From: Rhodobacter sp.
Lineage (GTDB): Bacteria; Pseudomonadota; Alphaproteobacteria; Rhodobacterales; Rhodobacteraceae
Reading direction: 5' to 3'
Length of the DNA stretch: 64,000 nucleotides
NCBI GenBank assembly: GCA_020637595.1
Contig: JACKKE010000001.1
Span: 458,126 to 522,125, forward strand
A model generated the notes under the pieces. That model saw only the letters and a list, made by a program, of their open reading frames with translations. It ran no database searches and was not told the DNA's origin. Below, piece by piece: positions 17,215 through 27,041 of the stretch. Every line of letters begins with the position of its first letter. Position 1 is the first letter of the stretch. The position numbers and the translations under genes were made by a program.

Positions 17215-18801
17215 ATGCGCGACTTCCAGAAATCCGGCCGTTCCGCGGTCTATGCCGACAACGGAATGGTCGCCACCTCGCACCCGCTGGCGGCACAGGT
17301 GGCGGTCGAGCTTCTGCGCGCGGGCGGCAATGCGGTCGACGCGGCGATCGGCGCGGCGGTGCTGCTGGGCCTCTGCGAGCCGCAAATGACCGGGCTCGGC
17401 GGCGACTGCTTCGTGCTGCTCAAACCTGCGGGTGACGAGCGCGTGGTGGCGCTGAACGGCTCGGGGCGCGCGCCCGCCGGCCTGAGCGCACCGGCGATGC
17501 GCGACCGGGGGCTGTCCGCGGTGCCGGTTTATGGCATCGAATCGGTCACCCTGCCCGGCGCGGTCGACGCCTTCTGCCGGCTGTCTGCCGACTGGGGCCG
17601 GCTGGAGCTGGCGCAGGTTCTGGCCCCGGCGATCGGCTATTTCGACGCGGGCGTGCCAGTTGCGCCGCGCGTCGCCCATGACTGGGGCCGGGCCGAGCAT
17701 TTGCAGGGCGCGGCGCGCGGTCATTTCCTGCCCTGGGGCGCGCCGCCCAACCCCGGCACCCGTTTCGCCCTGCCCGGCCAGGCCGAGGTTCTGCGCCAGA
17801 TCGCCGCCAAGGGGCGCGCGGGATTCTATGAGGGTGCGGTGGCCGAGGACATGGTCGCCAGCCTGCGCGCGCTCGGCGGCACGCACACGCTCGACGATTT
17901 CGCGGCGGTGGCCAGCGACTATTCCGAACCGATCAGCAGCGCCTATCGCGGCGTCGAACTGGTCGAACACGCGCCCAATGGACAGGGCGCGACGGCGAAC
18001 CTGATCCTGAACATCCTGTCGCAGTTCGACCTGAACGCGATGGACCCGTTCGGCGCCGAACGCACGCATCTCGAGGCCGAGGCGACGCGCCTTGCCTATG
18101 ACGCGCGCAACCGCTTCCTGGCCGACGCCGATACCACCACGCGCCTTGCGCATATGCTGGCGCCCGAGACCGCCGCGCAGCTGGCCGCGCTGATCGACCC
18201 GGGCCGCGCGTTGGCCCAGGTCGCACCGCTGACCGAGGCGATCCACCGCGATACCGTCTATGTCACGGTGGTCGACCGCGACCGCATGGCGGTGTCGCTG
18301 ATCTATTCGATCTTTCACGGCTTTGGGTCGGGCATGGCCTCGGACCGCTATGGCATCGCCTTCCAGAACCGCGGCGCAGGGTTCTCGCTGGAACAGGGCC
18401 ACCCGAACGAAGCCGCCGGCGGCAAACGTCCGATGCACACGATCATCCCGGCGATGCTGCGCCGGAACGGGCGGGTGACAATGCCTTTCGGGGTGATGGG
18501 CGGGGCCTATCAGCCCTGTGGCCACGCGCGGATCGTCTCGAACCTTGTGGATTTCGGCATGGACCTGCAAACCGCACTGGATGCGCCGCGCGCCTTCGCG
18601 GGGCTGTTTTCCGGCCACGACGGGCTGGCGCTGGAAACCGGCTATGCCCCGGCGGTGTTCGACGCCCTCGCAGCCAAAGGCCATACGCTGCGCTGGTCCG
18701 ACGAACCGCTGGGCGGCGCGCAGGCGATCCATCTTGACGACAGCGGCATCCTGATCGGCGCCTCGGACCCGCGCAAGGACGGCTGCGCACTGGGGTATTG
18801 A
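17215..18801 (+). CDS. Gamma-glutamyltransferase-family protein (cytoplasmic, HpxW/YwrD-like)
   Basis: A 528-residue Ntn-hydrolase of the GGT family. These proteins self-cleave before a Thr nucleophile; here Thr347 in RDTVYVTVVD is the expected site, followed by SLIYSIFHGFGSGM and the C-terminal GGAYQPCGHARIVSNLVDFG. N-terminal motifs GNAVDAAIGAAVLLG and MTGLGGDCF also fit. There is no signal peptide, unlike periplasmic glutathione-degrading GGT, so a small-amide hydrolase or cephalosporin-acylase-like or oxamate-hydrolase-like role is as likely as glutathione turnover. I use the ATG at 17215 because the longer ORF start covers poorly conserved sequence. A repeat-element variant (18815-18837) follows the stop. 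Confidence 0.88.
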   Translation: MRDFQKSGRSAVYADNGMVATSHPLAAQVAVELLRAGGNAVDAAIGAAVLLGLCEPQMTGLGGDCFVLLKPAGDERVVALNGSGRAPAGLSAPAMRDRGLSAVPVYGIESVTLPGAVDAFCRLSADWGRLELAQVLAPAIGYFDAGVPVAPRVAHDWGRAEHLQGAARGHFLPWGAPPNPGTRFALPGQAEVLRQIAAKGRAGFYEGAVAEDMVASLRALGGTHTLDDFAAVASDYSEPISSAYRGVELVEHAPNGQGATANLILNILSQFDLNAMDPFGAERTHLEAEATRLAYDARNRFLADADTTTRLAHMLAPETAAQLAALIDPGRALAQVAPLTEAIHRDTVYVTVVDRDRMAVSLIYSIFHGFGSGMASDRYGIAFQNRGAGFSLEQGHPNEAAGGKRPMHTIIPAMLRRNGRVTMPFGVMGGAYQPCGHARIVSNLVDFGMDLQTALDAPRAFAGLFSGHDGLALETGYAPAVFDALAAKGHTLRWSDEPLGGAQAIHLDDSGILIGASDPRKDGCALGY

Positions 18802-18814
18802 CGCAACCCGTGCC

Positions 18815-18837
18815 TTTCATCTTGCTGAAAATACGCC
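18815..18837 (+). repeat. Dispersed intergenic element, variant copy after the GGT-family gene
   Basis: TTTCATCTTGCTGAAAATAC followed by GCC lies in the 66-bp convergent gap between the GGT-family gene and the PIN gene. It resembles the 34989 and 63398 copies (CATCTTGC...AATACGC) and, more distantly, the ATCTTTGCGTCTCAAATAT class. Confidence 0.6.
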
Positions 18838-18867
18838 CTCGCGCGGCCTGCCACCCGCGCACCTCGC

Positions 18868-19380
18868 TCAGATCAGCGCCTTGCCCAGCCGCGGCAGACG
18901 CGCGCGTTTCATCGCCGCGCGCAACGGTGTGCCGCCAAGGCCGGGCCAGACCCGCGCCACCTCGGCCTCGACCGCGTCACGATGGGCGAGCCACAGATCC
19001 ATGACGAAATCGTCGGGCGAAACCACTGCCAGCCCGTAATGCGCCGTGGCCCGGCGCGGGAAATCGCGCAGGTTCTGGGTGATCAGCAGATCCGCCCCCC
19101 CGGCGATCGCCGAGGCCAGGACATGCCGGTCATGCGGGTCGGGCAGGTCCAGCAGCTCGGGCTGCCCGGCCGGGGCCAGCCCCTGCGGCCAGCGCCGCGC
19201 CATCCGCGCCAGCGCCTCGGCGGCGCCGGGTTCGCCGCGCCGGCTGGTGACTGTCAGCCACTCGGCCGCCACCCCGTCCGACCACAAAGGGTCGTAAAGC
19301 CCGCGGTCCGCCAGCCCCAGCAGCAGATCGCGCAGGATCGGCGGATACAGCACACAGGTGTCGAGGAACGCCCTAGTCAA
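18868..19380 (-). CDS. PIN-domain protein (RSP_2648-like)
   Basis: A 170-residue PIN-fold protein, probably a metal-dependent RNase. Acidic residues lie in FLDTCVLYPP near the start, in AEWL, and in LPDPHDRHVLASAIAGGADLLIT plus NLRDFP. PIN proteins are often VapC-like toxins, but I see no antitoxin gene; instead the gene overlaps the 3' end of an RNA methyltransferase gene. From memory this pair matches the Rhodobacterales RSP_2647/RSP_2648 families. The start is uncertain: I chose TTG at 19380 because the conserved PIN strand begins immediately after it. An ATG at 19452 would add 24 unlikely residues inside the methyltransferase gene. Confidence 0.75.
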   Translation of the reverse strand: MTRAFLDTCVLYPPILRDLLLGLADRGLYDPLWSDGVAAEWLTVTSRRGEPGAAEALARMARRWPQGLAPAGQPELLDLPDPHDRHVLASAIAGGADLLITQNLRDFPRRATAHYGLAVVSPDDFVMDLWLAHRDAVEAEVARVWPGLGGTPLRAAMKRARLPRLGKALI

Positions 19381-20573
19381 GGCGGAAGGCCAGCGCCTTG
19401 AGGTATCCGCTTTCTGCCAGTTGCGGCAACATCGGGTGGTCGGGCCCGGCAAACCCGGTGTGGATCAGCTGCGCACGCCGCCCGCCCTTGCCGACGCCGC
19501 GCGTGCAGGCCGCGCGGAACTGCGCCAGATCGGCCGCATGCGAGCACGAGCACAGCACCAGATAGCCCCCCGGCGCAACCAGCGGCGCAGCCATCCGCGC
19601 CACGCGCTCATAGGCCCTGAGGCCGGCGTCCAGCGCGCCCTTGTGCGGGGCAAAGGCCGGCGGGTCGCAGACCACCAGCTCGAACCGCGCGCTTTCCTCG
19701 GCCAGCGCCGCCAGCGCCTCGAACGCATCGGCTTCGCGCACCGCAAAGCGATCACCCAGCCCCGAGGCCCGCGCCCCGGCCTCGGCCAGGTCCAGCGCCG
19801 CGGTCGAGCCATCGACCGCCAACGCGCTGGTGGCCCCATTGGCCAGCGCCGCCAGCCCGAAGCCGCCGACATGGCTGAATACGTCCAGAACCCGCCCGCC
19901 CCGGCCCAGCCGCGCGGCAAAGGCGTGGTTGTCGCGCTGGTCAAAGAACAGCCCGGTTTTCTGCCCGCCCAGCAGATCTGCCATATAGGTTGCGCCATTC
20001 ATCGGCACCGGCACCGGGCCGTCCAGCCCACCGGTCAGCACCACGGTTTCCTCGGCCAGCCCTTCGAGGCCCCGCGACCGTCCGGTGCCGTTCTTGATCA
20101 CCGTCGTCACCCCGGTCACCGCCACCAGCGCCGTAACCAGCGCGTCCAGATGCGCCTCGGCCCAGGCAGCGTTCGGCTGCACCACCGCCGCCGCACCGAA
20201 CCCGGTCGATGACCACGCCGGGCAGCCCGTCGGCCTCGGCATGCACCAGCCGATAGAACGGCGCCTCATAGAGCCGCTCGCAGCGCAGCGCCCGCGTCAG
20301 CCGCTCGGCCAGCCAGTCTACATTGACCTCGGCCTCGGGGTCGCGGTCGATCATCCGGGCGACGATCTTGGATTTCACGTTGACCGTGACCAGCCCCAGC
20401 GGCCGGCGCTCGGCATCCTCGAGCACGGCCAGCGCGCCCGGCTCCAGCCCCTGCGTGCGCCGGTCCAGCACCAGTTCATCGGCATAGACCCAAGGGAAGC
20501 CGTGGCGCAGCGCGCGGACCTCGGCCTTGGGGCGCAGGCGCACGACCGGGCGGCGGGGGGATTCAACGGACAT
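19373..20573 (-). pseudogene. RlmI-like RNA methyltransferase (RSP_2647-like), interrupted by a +1 frameshift
   Basis: The two halves of a class I rRNA methyltransferase lie in different frames. The N-terminal part has a PUA-like domain (VVRLRPKAEVRALRHGFPWVYADE) and runs to LPGVVIDR. The C-terminal part, FGAAAVVQPNAAW onward, holds the SAM site VLDVFSHVGGFG and the catalytic VVCDPPAFAPHKG. They join if one C is removed from the CCC run at 20201-20203; the joined protein would be about 399 residues. The break is either a sequencing error or a true disruption. The C-terminal end overlaps the PIN gene. No stop codons accumulate in the correct frames, which favours a recent change or a base-call error. 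Confidence 0.8.
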
Positions 20574-20696
20574 CGGCGGGTTCCCTGACTGTGATCCCCT
20601 CTCCTAGCGCCCCGCCCGCCCGTGCGGAAGGCCAAAGCGACACCGCCCCGCACCGGGAAGTCCCGGGCGGGGCGGCGTGTCGCGGTGGCGCGAAGC

Positions 20697-20864
20697 TTAG
20701 GCGGTGTGGGCGGCCGCGTTGCGGTGCAGACGCGCCGAAATGCTGCGCAGCAGCGATTTCACCATGTCAGCCATCGCACGGGCCTGCATCGCGCGGGCCT
20801 GACGCTCGATTTCGAAAGCGTCCAACTGGCTGACAAACTGATAGTTTTCCTGATCTGCGTTCAT
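20697..20864 (-). CDS. Conserved-looking 55-residue protein, basic and helical
   Basis: ATG at 20864 to TAA at 20697 encodes 55 residues: an acidic/polar start (MNADQENYQFVSQLDAFEIE) and then an amphipathic Arg/Ala/Met-rich helix with the doublet RQARAMQARAM and SLLRSISARLHR. AAAAGGAT precedes the start at a plausible distance. It resembles short Rhodobacterales proteins of the RSP_7527 type (from memory) and more loosely the basic C-terminal parts of DUF1127 proteins. No function can be assigned. It is divergent from edd and upstream of the broken methyltransferase gene. Confidence 0.65.
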   Translation of the reverse strand: MNADQENYQFVSQLDAFEIERQARAMQARAMADMVKSLLRSISARLHRNAAAHTA

Positions 20865-21051
20865 TGCTCGGTATCCTTTTTGTCATTCGGGGCGGACCCC
20901 TCTCATGCCTGCAAAGATATGCCGCACTGCAGCGTTCCGCCAAGAGCCGTTTGCACAAAGCCGCGTTGCACAAGGCGCAAGGCTCTGCCAGTCGCTTGAA
21001 GAGTTAGCGATAACGATGTAAAGCCCTGACTATCCCTGCACGAGACCCGAC

Positions 21052-22857
<1,806 letters not shown>

Positions 22858-22916
22858 CCCCGCAGCAATCCCGCAGCACAGGCCCCGCAGCACAGGCCCA
22901 TCGTCCCACACCGCCC

Positions 22917-22945
22917 CATCTTTGCGTCGAAAATATCCTGGGGGG
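22917..22945 (-). repeat. Dispersed intergenic element, copy after edd
   Basis: CATCTTTGCGTCGAAAATAT, then CCTGGGGGG, in the convergent gap between edd and the ABC permease. It is one of the ATCTTTGCGTCTCAAATAT class with a one-base change in the loop. A GGGGGGC-AAA-GCCCCCC hairpin lies just beyond it (22965-22981). Confidence 0.7.
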
Positions 22946-22964
22946 TGAATTCGCGCAGCGAAGA

Positions 22965-22981
22965 GGGGGGCAAAGCCCCCC
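22965..22981. terminator. G/C-run hairpin between edd and convergent ABC permease gene
   Basis: GGGGGGC-AAA-GCCCCCC forms a 7-bp perfect stem with a 3-nt loop, next to a repeat element and followed by two copies of CCCCACGCAGTGG (about 22985 and 23010). It could act as a bidirectional terminator between the convergent genes, but no T-tract is present. Confidence 0.4.
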
Positions 22982-23101
22982 TGCCCCACGCAGTGGGAAA
23001 AAAGCGCCCCACGCAGTGGACAAGACCGGCCCCGCGCAGCGGCCGGATCGCCCGAGGAGGACGCGCGTCAGCGCGGCGGACGAGGGCGAAACCCCCGCCC
23101 C

Positions 23102-23875
23102 TCAGACCAACCCGGTGGCATAGCGCCGTTCGAGCCAGCGGAACCCCAGTGCGATCAACCCGGCGATCGCCATGTAGACCAGCGCCAGCAGCAAGAGCGG
23201 CTCGTAGATGATGAAGGTGTCCTGCCGCACCCGGCTGGCGACCGAATAGATCTCGATCACCGTGATCGTGGCCACCAGCGGCGTCGCCTTCAGCTGCAGC
23301 ACCGTCTCGCCACCCAGGGTCGGCAGCGCCCGCGCCATCGCCTGCGGCAGCCAGATCCGCCGCAGCACCGACCAGCGGCTGAACCCATAGGCGCGCGCCG
23401 CCTCCAGCTGGCCGTGCGGCACCGATTTGAACGCGCCGCGCATCACCTCGCCCTCGTATCCGGCATAGGACAGCGACAGCGCCAGCAGCGCATAGGGCCA
23501 GGCCTGCCGCAGATAGGGCCACAGATCCGACTGCCGGATCCAGGGGTATTGCGGAAACAGGCTGCCCAGCCCGTAGTAGATCAGCCAGATCTGCAGCAGC
23601 AGCGGCGTGCCCCGCACCACCGTGCAGAACCAGCGCGCCGGCGCCGCCAGCCAGACCGGACCCGCCGCCTGCGCCAGCCCCAGCGGCACCGCCAGCAGAA
23701 AGCCGATCAGCGTCGACAGAACCAGCAGCCACAGGGTCCGCCAGAGCCCCGCCAGCCCCAGTTCCCAATACCGTGGGATCCAGTCCCAGCGCAGCGTCAT
23801 GCCAGCCCAGACCACCAGCGCCAGCGCCAGCGCGAGCAGCCCCAGCCGGTGCGGTTGCAGCAGCGCCCGGATCAT
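23102..23875 (-). CDS. Polar amino-acid ABC transporter permease (second subunit)
   Basis: A 257-residue HisM/ArtM-type permease with about five membrane helices and the EAA loop EAARAYGFSRWSVLRRIWLPQA. It starts at MIRALLQPHRL, overlapping the stop of the first permease (ATGA). It is third in a binding-protein / permease / permease operon. No ATPase gene lies in the cluster, so the importer must borrow an ATPase encoded elsewhere or have lost it. Divergent arginine-pathway genes suggest a guanidino amino-acid substrate. Confidence 0.92.
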   Translation of the reverse strand: MIRALLQPHRLGLLALALALVVWAGMTLRWDWIPRYWELGLAGLWRTLWLLVLSTLIGFLLAVPLGLAQAAGPVWLAAPARWFCTVVRGTPLLLQIWLIYYGLGSLFPQYPWIRQSDLWPYLRQAWPYALLALSLSYAGYEGEVMRGAFKSVPHGQLEAARAYGFSRWSVLRRIWLPQAMARALPTLGGETVLQLKATPLVATITVIEIYSVASRVRQDTFIIYEPLLLLALVYMAIAGLIALGFRWLERRYATGLV

Positions 23876-24621
23876 GCCCGCGCCCCCGCCTGTCCGCGCC
23901 GGAAATGCGCCTCGATCCAGCTGAACACCTTGCCGGAAATCAGTGTCATCAGCAGATAGATTGCGCCCGAGGCCAGGAAGAAGGTAAAATAGGCCCGCGT
24001 CGACGAGGCCGCCTGCCGGGTTTCCAGCGTCAACTCGCTGAACCCGACGATCGCCAGCAGGGCGGTGTCCTTGGTGGCGATCAGCCACAGGTTCGACAGA
24101 CCCGGCAGCGCCAGCGGCAGCATCGCCGGAAAGGTCACCCGGCGAAAGGTCTGAACCCGGCTCATGCCATAGGCCCGGGCGGCCTCGATCTGGCCGCGTG
24201 GCACCGACTGGATCGCGCCCCGCAGCACCTCGGTCGCATAGGCCCCCTGCACGATCCCCAGAACGCCGATTCCCGCCGCCAGACCGGAAATCTCGATCGG
24301 GCGATAGCCGAAGGCGCGCAGCGCCTGGTTCAGCAGATCGGTGCCGGCGTAATAGAGCAGCAGGATCAGGATCAGCTCGGGCACCGCGCGCACCACGGTG
24401 GTATAGACCGCCAGCAGATCCCGCGCGACCGGCCCGCCGCCCAGCTTGCCCAGGGCACCGCCGACCCCGATCACGCAGCCCAGTGAAAACGCCCCGAAGG
24501 CGATGATCAGCGAGCTCGCCGCGCCCCGCAGCAGGTTGCCACCCCAGCCCGGCGGTTCCAGAGCCAGCAGCGCGGCCGAGGCTTCAAGCCCCGGCCACAG
24601 CTGGGTCAGCCACTCGGGCAC
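23872..24621 (-). CDS. Polar amino-acid ABC transporter permease (first subunit)
   Basis: A 249-residue HisQ/ArtQ-type permease. Membrane helices flank the conserved TTVVRAVPELILILLLYY and the EAA motif EAARAYGMSRVQTFRRVTFPA. It begins 3 bp after the binding-protein gene and overlaps the second permease gene. Family-level substrate classes are Arg, Lys, His, ornithine, octopine and nopaline; the choice among them is not visible in the permease. Confidence 0.93.
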   Translation of the reverse strand: MPEWLTQLWPGLEASAALLALEPPGWGGNLLRGAASSLIIAFGAFSLGCVIGVGGALGKLGGGPVARDLLAVYTTVVRAVPELILILLLYYAGTDLLNQALRAFGYRPIEISGLAAGIGVLGIVQGAYATEVLRGAIQSVPRGQIEAARAYGMSRVQTFRRVTFPAMLPLALPGLSNLWLIATKDTALLAIVGFSELTLETRQAASSTRAYFTFFLASGAIYLLMTLISGKVFSWIEAHFRRGQAGARA

Positions 24622-24624
24622 CCG

Positions 24625-25389
24625 TTAGTGACCGTAGATCGAGGTCGCGAAATACCGCGCCGTGATCTCGTCATAGGTGCCGTCCGCGAGGATCGCCGCG
24701 ATGCCGCGGTTGAAGGCTTCGCGCAGCGCGTCGTCGCCCTTGCGCACGCCCACGCCGACCCCCGATCCGAGGATCGATTCATCCATCGCCACGGTGCCCT
24801 TGACCTCGCAGCAGGCACCCGCGTCGCTGCTCAGGAAATCGTCCATTGCCAGGCTGTCGGCCTGGGTGGCGTCGATCCGCCCGGCTGCGAGATCCTGGTT
24901 GGCCTCGTCCTGGGTCTGATAGGTGCGGATTTCGGTCTGGCCCTCGAAATAGGCCTGGGCATAGGCTTGGTGGATGGTCGACACCTGCACGCCCAGAACA
25001 TGACCGGCCAGCCCCTCGGGGGTCGCGTCCATCGCCATGTCGCGCTGCCCGACGATCACCGTCGGCGTGTTGTAGTAGGGATCCGAGAAGTCGATGGTCT
25101 GCAGGCGGTCCTCGGTGATCGACATCGAGGCCATGATCGCGTCGATCCGCCCCGAGACCAGCGCCGGGATGATGCCGTCCCAGGCGGTCGGCGTCAGTTC
25201 GCAGTCGAGTTCGGCGGCGGCGCAGACCGCCTCCATGATCTCGACTTCCCAACCGACCCAGTTGCCGGCCGCATCGGGGGACGCAAAGGGCGGATAGGGT
25301 TCGGCGGCAACACCCACCCGCACCGGATCGGCGGCGGCTGCGCCGGCCAGGAGGGCCAGCGCCGAGGCGGTCAGGATCAGTTTCTTCAT
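24625..25389 (-). CDS. Periplasmic amino-acid-binding protein (SBP_bac_3 family)
   Basis: A 254-residue exported binding protein with a clean signal peptide (MKKLILTASALALLAGAAAA, cleavage before DPVRVG). Family motifs are EPYPPF, GWEVEIMEAVC, TPTAWDGIIPALVSGRIDAIMASMSIT and YNTPTVIV. A CC pair near the C-terminal half (GACCEVKG) is unusual and may form a disulfide or metal site. The pattern GWEVEIMEAVCAAAELDCE ... DAIMASMSIT is typical of Lys/Arg/ornithine- or octopine-type receptors. It shares a 146-bp divergent promoter region with the DDAH-like operon. Confidence 0.93.
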   Translation of the reverse strand: MKKLILTASALALLAGAAAADPVRVGVAAEPYPPFASPDAAGNWVGWEVEIMEAVCAAAELDCELTPTAWDGIIPALVSGRIDAIMASMSITEDRLQTIDFSDPYYNTPTVIVGQRDMAMDATPEGLAGHVLGVQVSTIHQAYAQAYFEGQTEIRTYQTQDEANQDLAAGRIDATQADSLAMDDFLSSDAGACCEVKGTVAMDESILGSGVGVGVRKGDDALREAFNRGIAAILADGTYDEITARYFATSIYGH

Positions 25390-25535
25390 GGTGGTCTCTC
25401 CTGTTGCATGAGCGCCTTTGGCGCCTGTTATATGCTCAGCCTATGCGGCGTTCGCCGGCTTTGCACGTCTTAATTCAGGCTTGTAGAAGGTCAGTTTCCT
25501 CGCAATTATGCAACTGTATAATTCAGGAGCACGGC
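25390..25535. promoter_or_regulatory. Divergent promoter region of the transporter and arginine-type operons
   Basis: The 146 bp between the two operons contains a palindrome GCGCC-TTT-GGCGC (25412-25424). It also contains a 9-bp direct repeat TAATTCAGG at 25471-25479 and 25519-25527, and a TATAAT-like hexamer (25517-25522) just before the ribosome site of the DDAH-like gene. The downstream TetR-family regulator is the obvious candidate to bind here. All assignments are by eye. Confidence 0.5.
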
Positions 25536-26414
25536 ATGGCATACGGTGCAGAAGATCGCGGCAAACCACTGGCGCGGGTGATGATGCGCGCGCCGGGTCC
25601 GGCGATGGCCGCGGCAGACCCTGCCGCCTGGCACTATGGCCCGGGATTCGATCCCGCCCGCGCCGAAGCCCAGCACGCGGCCCTGGCGGGCATCGTCGCG
25701 GATTCGGGCGCGCGGATCCATTGGATTCCGTCGGCCGCAGACGGGCTGTCGGATGCGGTTTTCGTGCAGGATCCCTCCTTTGTCACCCGGGCCGGGGCGG
25801 TGGTGCTGAACATGGGCAAACCGCTGCGCCGGGGCGAGCCCGCGCTGCATGTCGCCGCCTATGAGGCGCTGGGGGTTCCGGTGATCGGCCAGCTGACCGG
25901 CGATGCCACCGCCGAATCCGGCGACATGGTCTGGATCGACCCACAGACCCTGGCCGTCGGCCGCGGCGCGCGCACCAACCAGGCCGGGATCGACGCGCTG
26001 ACGGGGATCCTCGCGCCGCATGGCATCCGGGTTTTGGCCTATGACCTGCCCTATTGGACCGGGCCCGAGGCCTGCCTGCATCTGATGTCGCTGATCTCGC
26101 CGCTGGCGCCGAAAATGGCGCTGATCCACGCACCGCTGATGCCCTATGCCCTCTGGGCCGATCTGACCGCGCGGGGATGGACGTTGCTGCACGCCCCCGA
26201 GGATGAATTCGCGGCCTCGAACGGGCTCAGCCTGAACGTGCTGATGCTGGCGCCGCAGGACGTGGTGATGGTCGCGGGTTTCCCCAAGACCCGGGCGCTG
26301 ATGGAGGCCCACGGCTGCCGGGTGCAGGTGTTCGAGGGCGACGCCCTGTGCATCGCCTGCGAGGGCGGGCCGACCTGCCTGACCCGGCCCGTGCTGCGTG
26401 CGGATCACCGATGA
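25536..26414 (+). CDS. Dimethylarginine dimethylaminohydrolase / arginine deiminase-superfamily protein
   Basis: A 292-residue pentein-fold (guanidino-modifying) protein. Residues consistent with catalysis are an acidic pair in AESGDMVW, the His of EACLHLMSL and the nucleophilic Cys in EGGPTCLTRPVL near the C-terminus. DDAH hydrolyses N-methylated arginines to citrulline plus methylamines; arginine deiminase and citrullinase-like activities are alternatives. The ATG at 25536 has a good AGGAG. Its stop overlaps the TetR gene start (ATGA). With the ABC importer and AruH/AruI-like genes, the context points to arginine or methylarginine use. Confidence 0.82.
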   Translation: MAYGAEDRGKPLARVMMRAPGPAMAAADPAAWHYGPGFDPARAEAQHAALAGIVADSGARIHWIPSAADGLSDAVFVQDPSFVTRAGAVVLNMGKPLRRGEPALHVAAYEALGVPVIGQLTGDATAESGDMVWIDPQTLAVGRGARTNQAGIDALTGILAPHGIRVLAYDLPYWTGPEACLHLMSLISPLAPKMALIHAPLMPYALWADLTARGWTLLHAPEDEFAASNGLSLNVLMLAPQDVVMVAGFPKTRALMEAHGCRVQVFEGDALCIACEGGPTCLTRPVLRADHR

Positions 26415-27040
26415 CCAACATCCGCCGCCCCTATGTCCGTGCCGGCGAAGAAACGCGCCGCAGCGCGCTGATCGACGCCACGCTGGACCTGATCGCCGAG
26501 GGCGGTCCGCAGGCCGCAACGGTGCGCGCCATCGCCCTGCGCGCGGGCGTCACCCCCGGGTTGATCCGGCACTATTTCGCCACCAAGGAGGATCTGGTCG
26601 CCGCGGCGCATGGCGTGCTGATGGCCGGGCTGACCGAGGCGGCGGCAGCGCGGCTCGACGAATTGCCCGACGACCCGCTGACCCGGCTGGCGGGGTTCGT
26701 CGCGGCTTCGGTCTCGCCGCCGGTGACGGATCCGCGCGCGGTGGCGCTCTGGGCGGCCTCGATGCATCTGGTGCCACGCGACCCGGCGATGCGGGCGGTG
26801 CACGAATCGACCTATCTGGCGTTCCGCGACAGGCTGCAGCGGCTGATCGCGGCGGCGCTGGCGCAGGCCGGCCGCCCGGCCGACGAGGCCCGAAATCTGG
26901 CGATCGCCGGCAATGCCCTGCTGGACGGTCTGTGGATCGAGGCGGGCGCCCTGCCCGATCATTTCACCGCCGATGAGCTGAAATCCATTGCACTTGGCGC
27001 CTTCTCGCGCCTACTCACACTGGAACTCCCCGAGGTCTGA
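26411..27040 (+). CDS. TetR-family transcriptional regulator
   Basis: A 209-residue regulator with an N-terminal TetR HTH (residues about 12-58; ATVRAIALRAGVTPGLIRHYFATKEDLV) and an all-helical ligand domain with BetI-like features (TDPRAVALWAASMHLV). It lies inside the DDAH-like / aruH-like / aruI-like operon, starting in an ATGA overlap with the first gene. It probably senses the operon's substrate and represses this operon and perhaps the divergent transporter. Confidence 0.93.
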   Translation: MTNIRRPYVRAGEETRRSALIDATLDLIAEGGPQAATVRAIALRAGVTPGLIRHYFATKEDLVAAAHGVLMAGLTEAAAARLDELPDDPLTRLAGFVAASVSPPVTDPRAVALWAASMHLVPRDPAMRAVHESTYLAFRDRLQRLIAAALAQAGRPADEARNLAIAGNALLDGLWIEAGALPDHFTADELKSIALGAFSRLLTLELPEV

Positions 27041-27041
27041 C

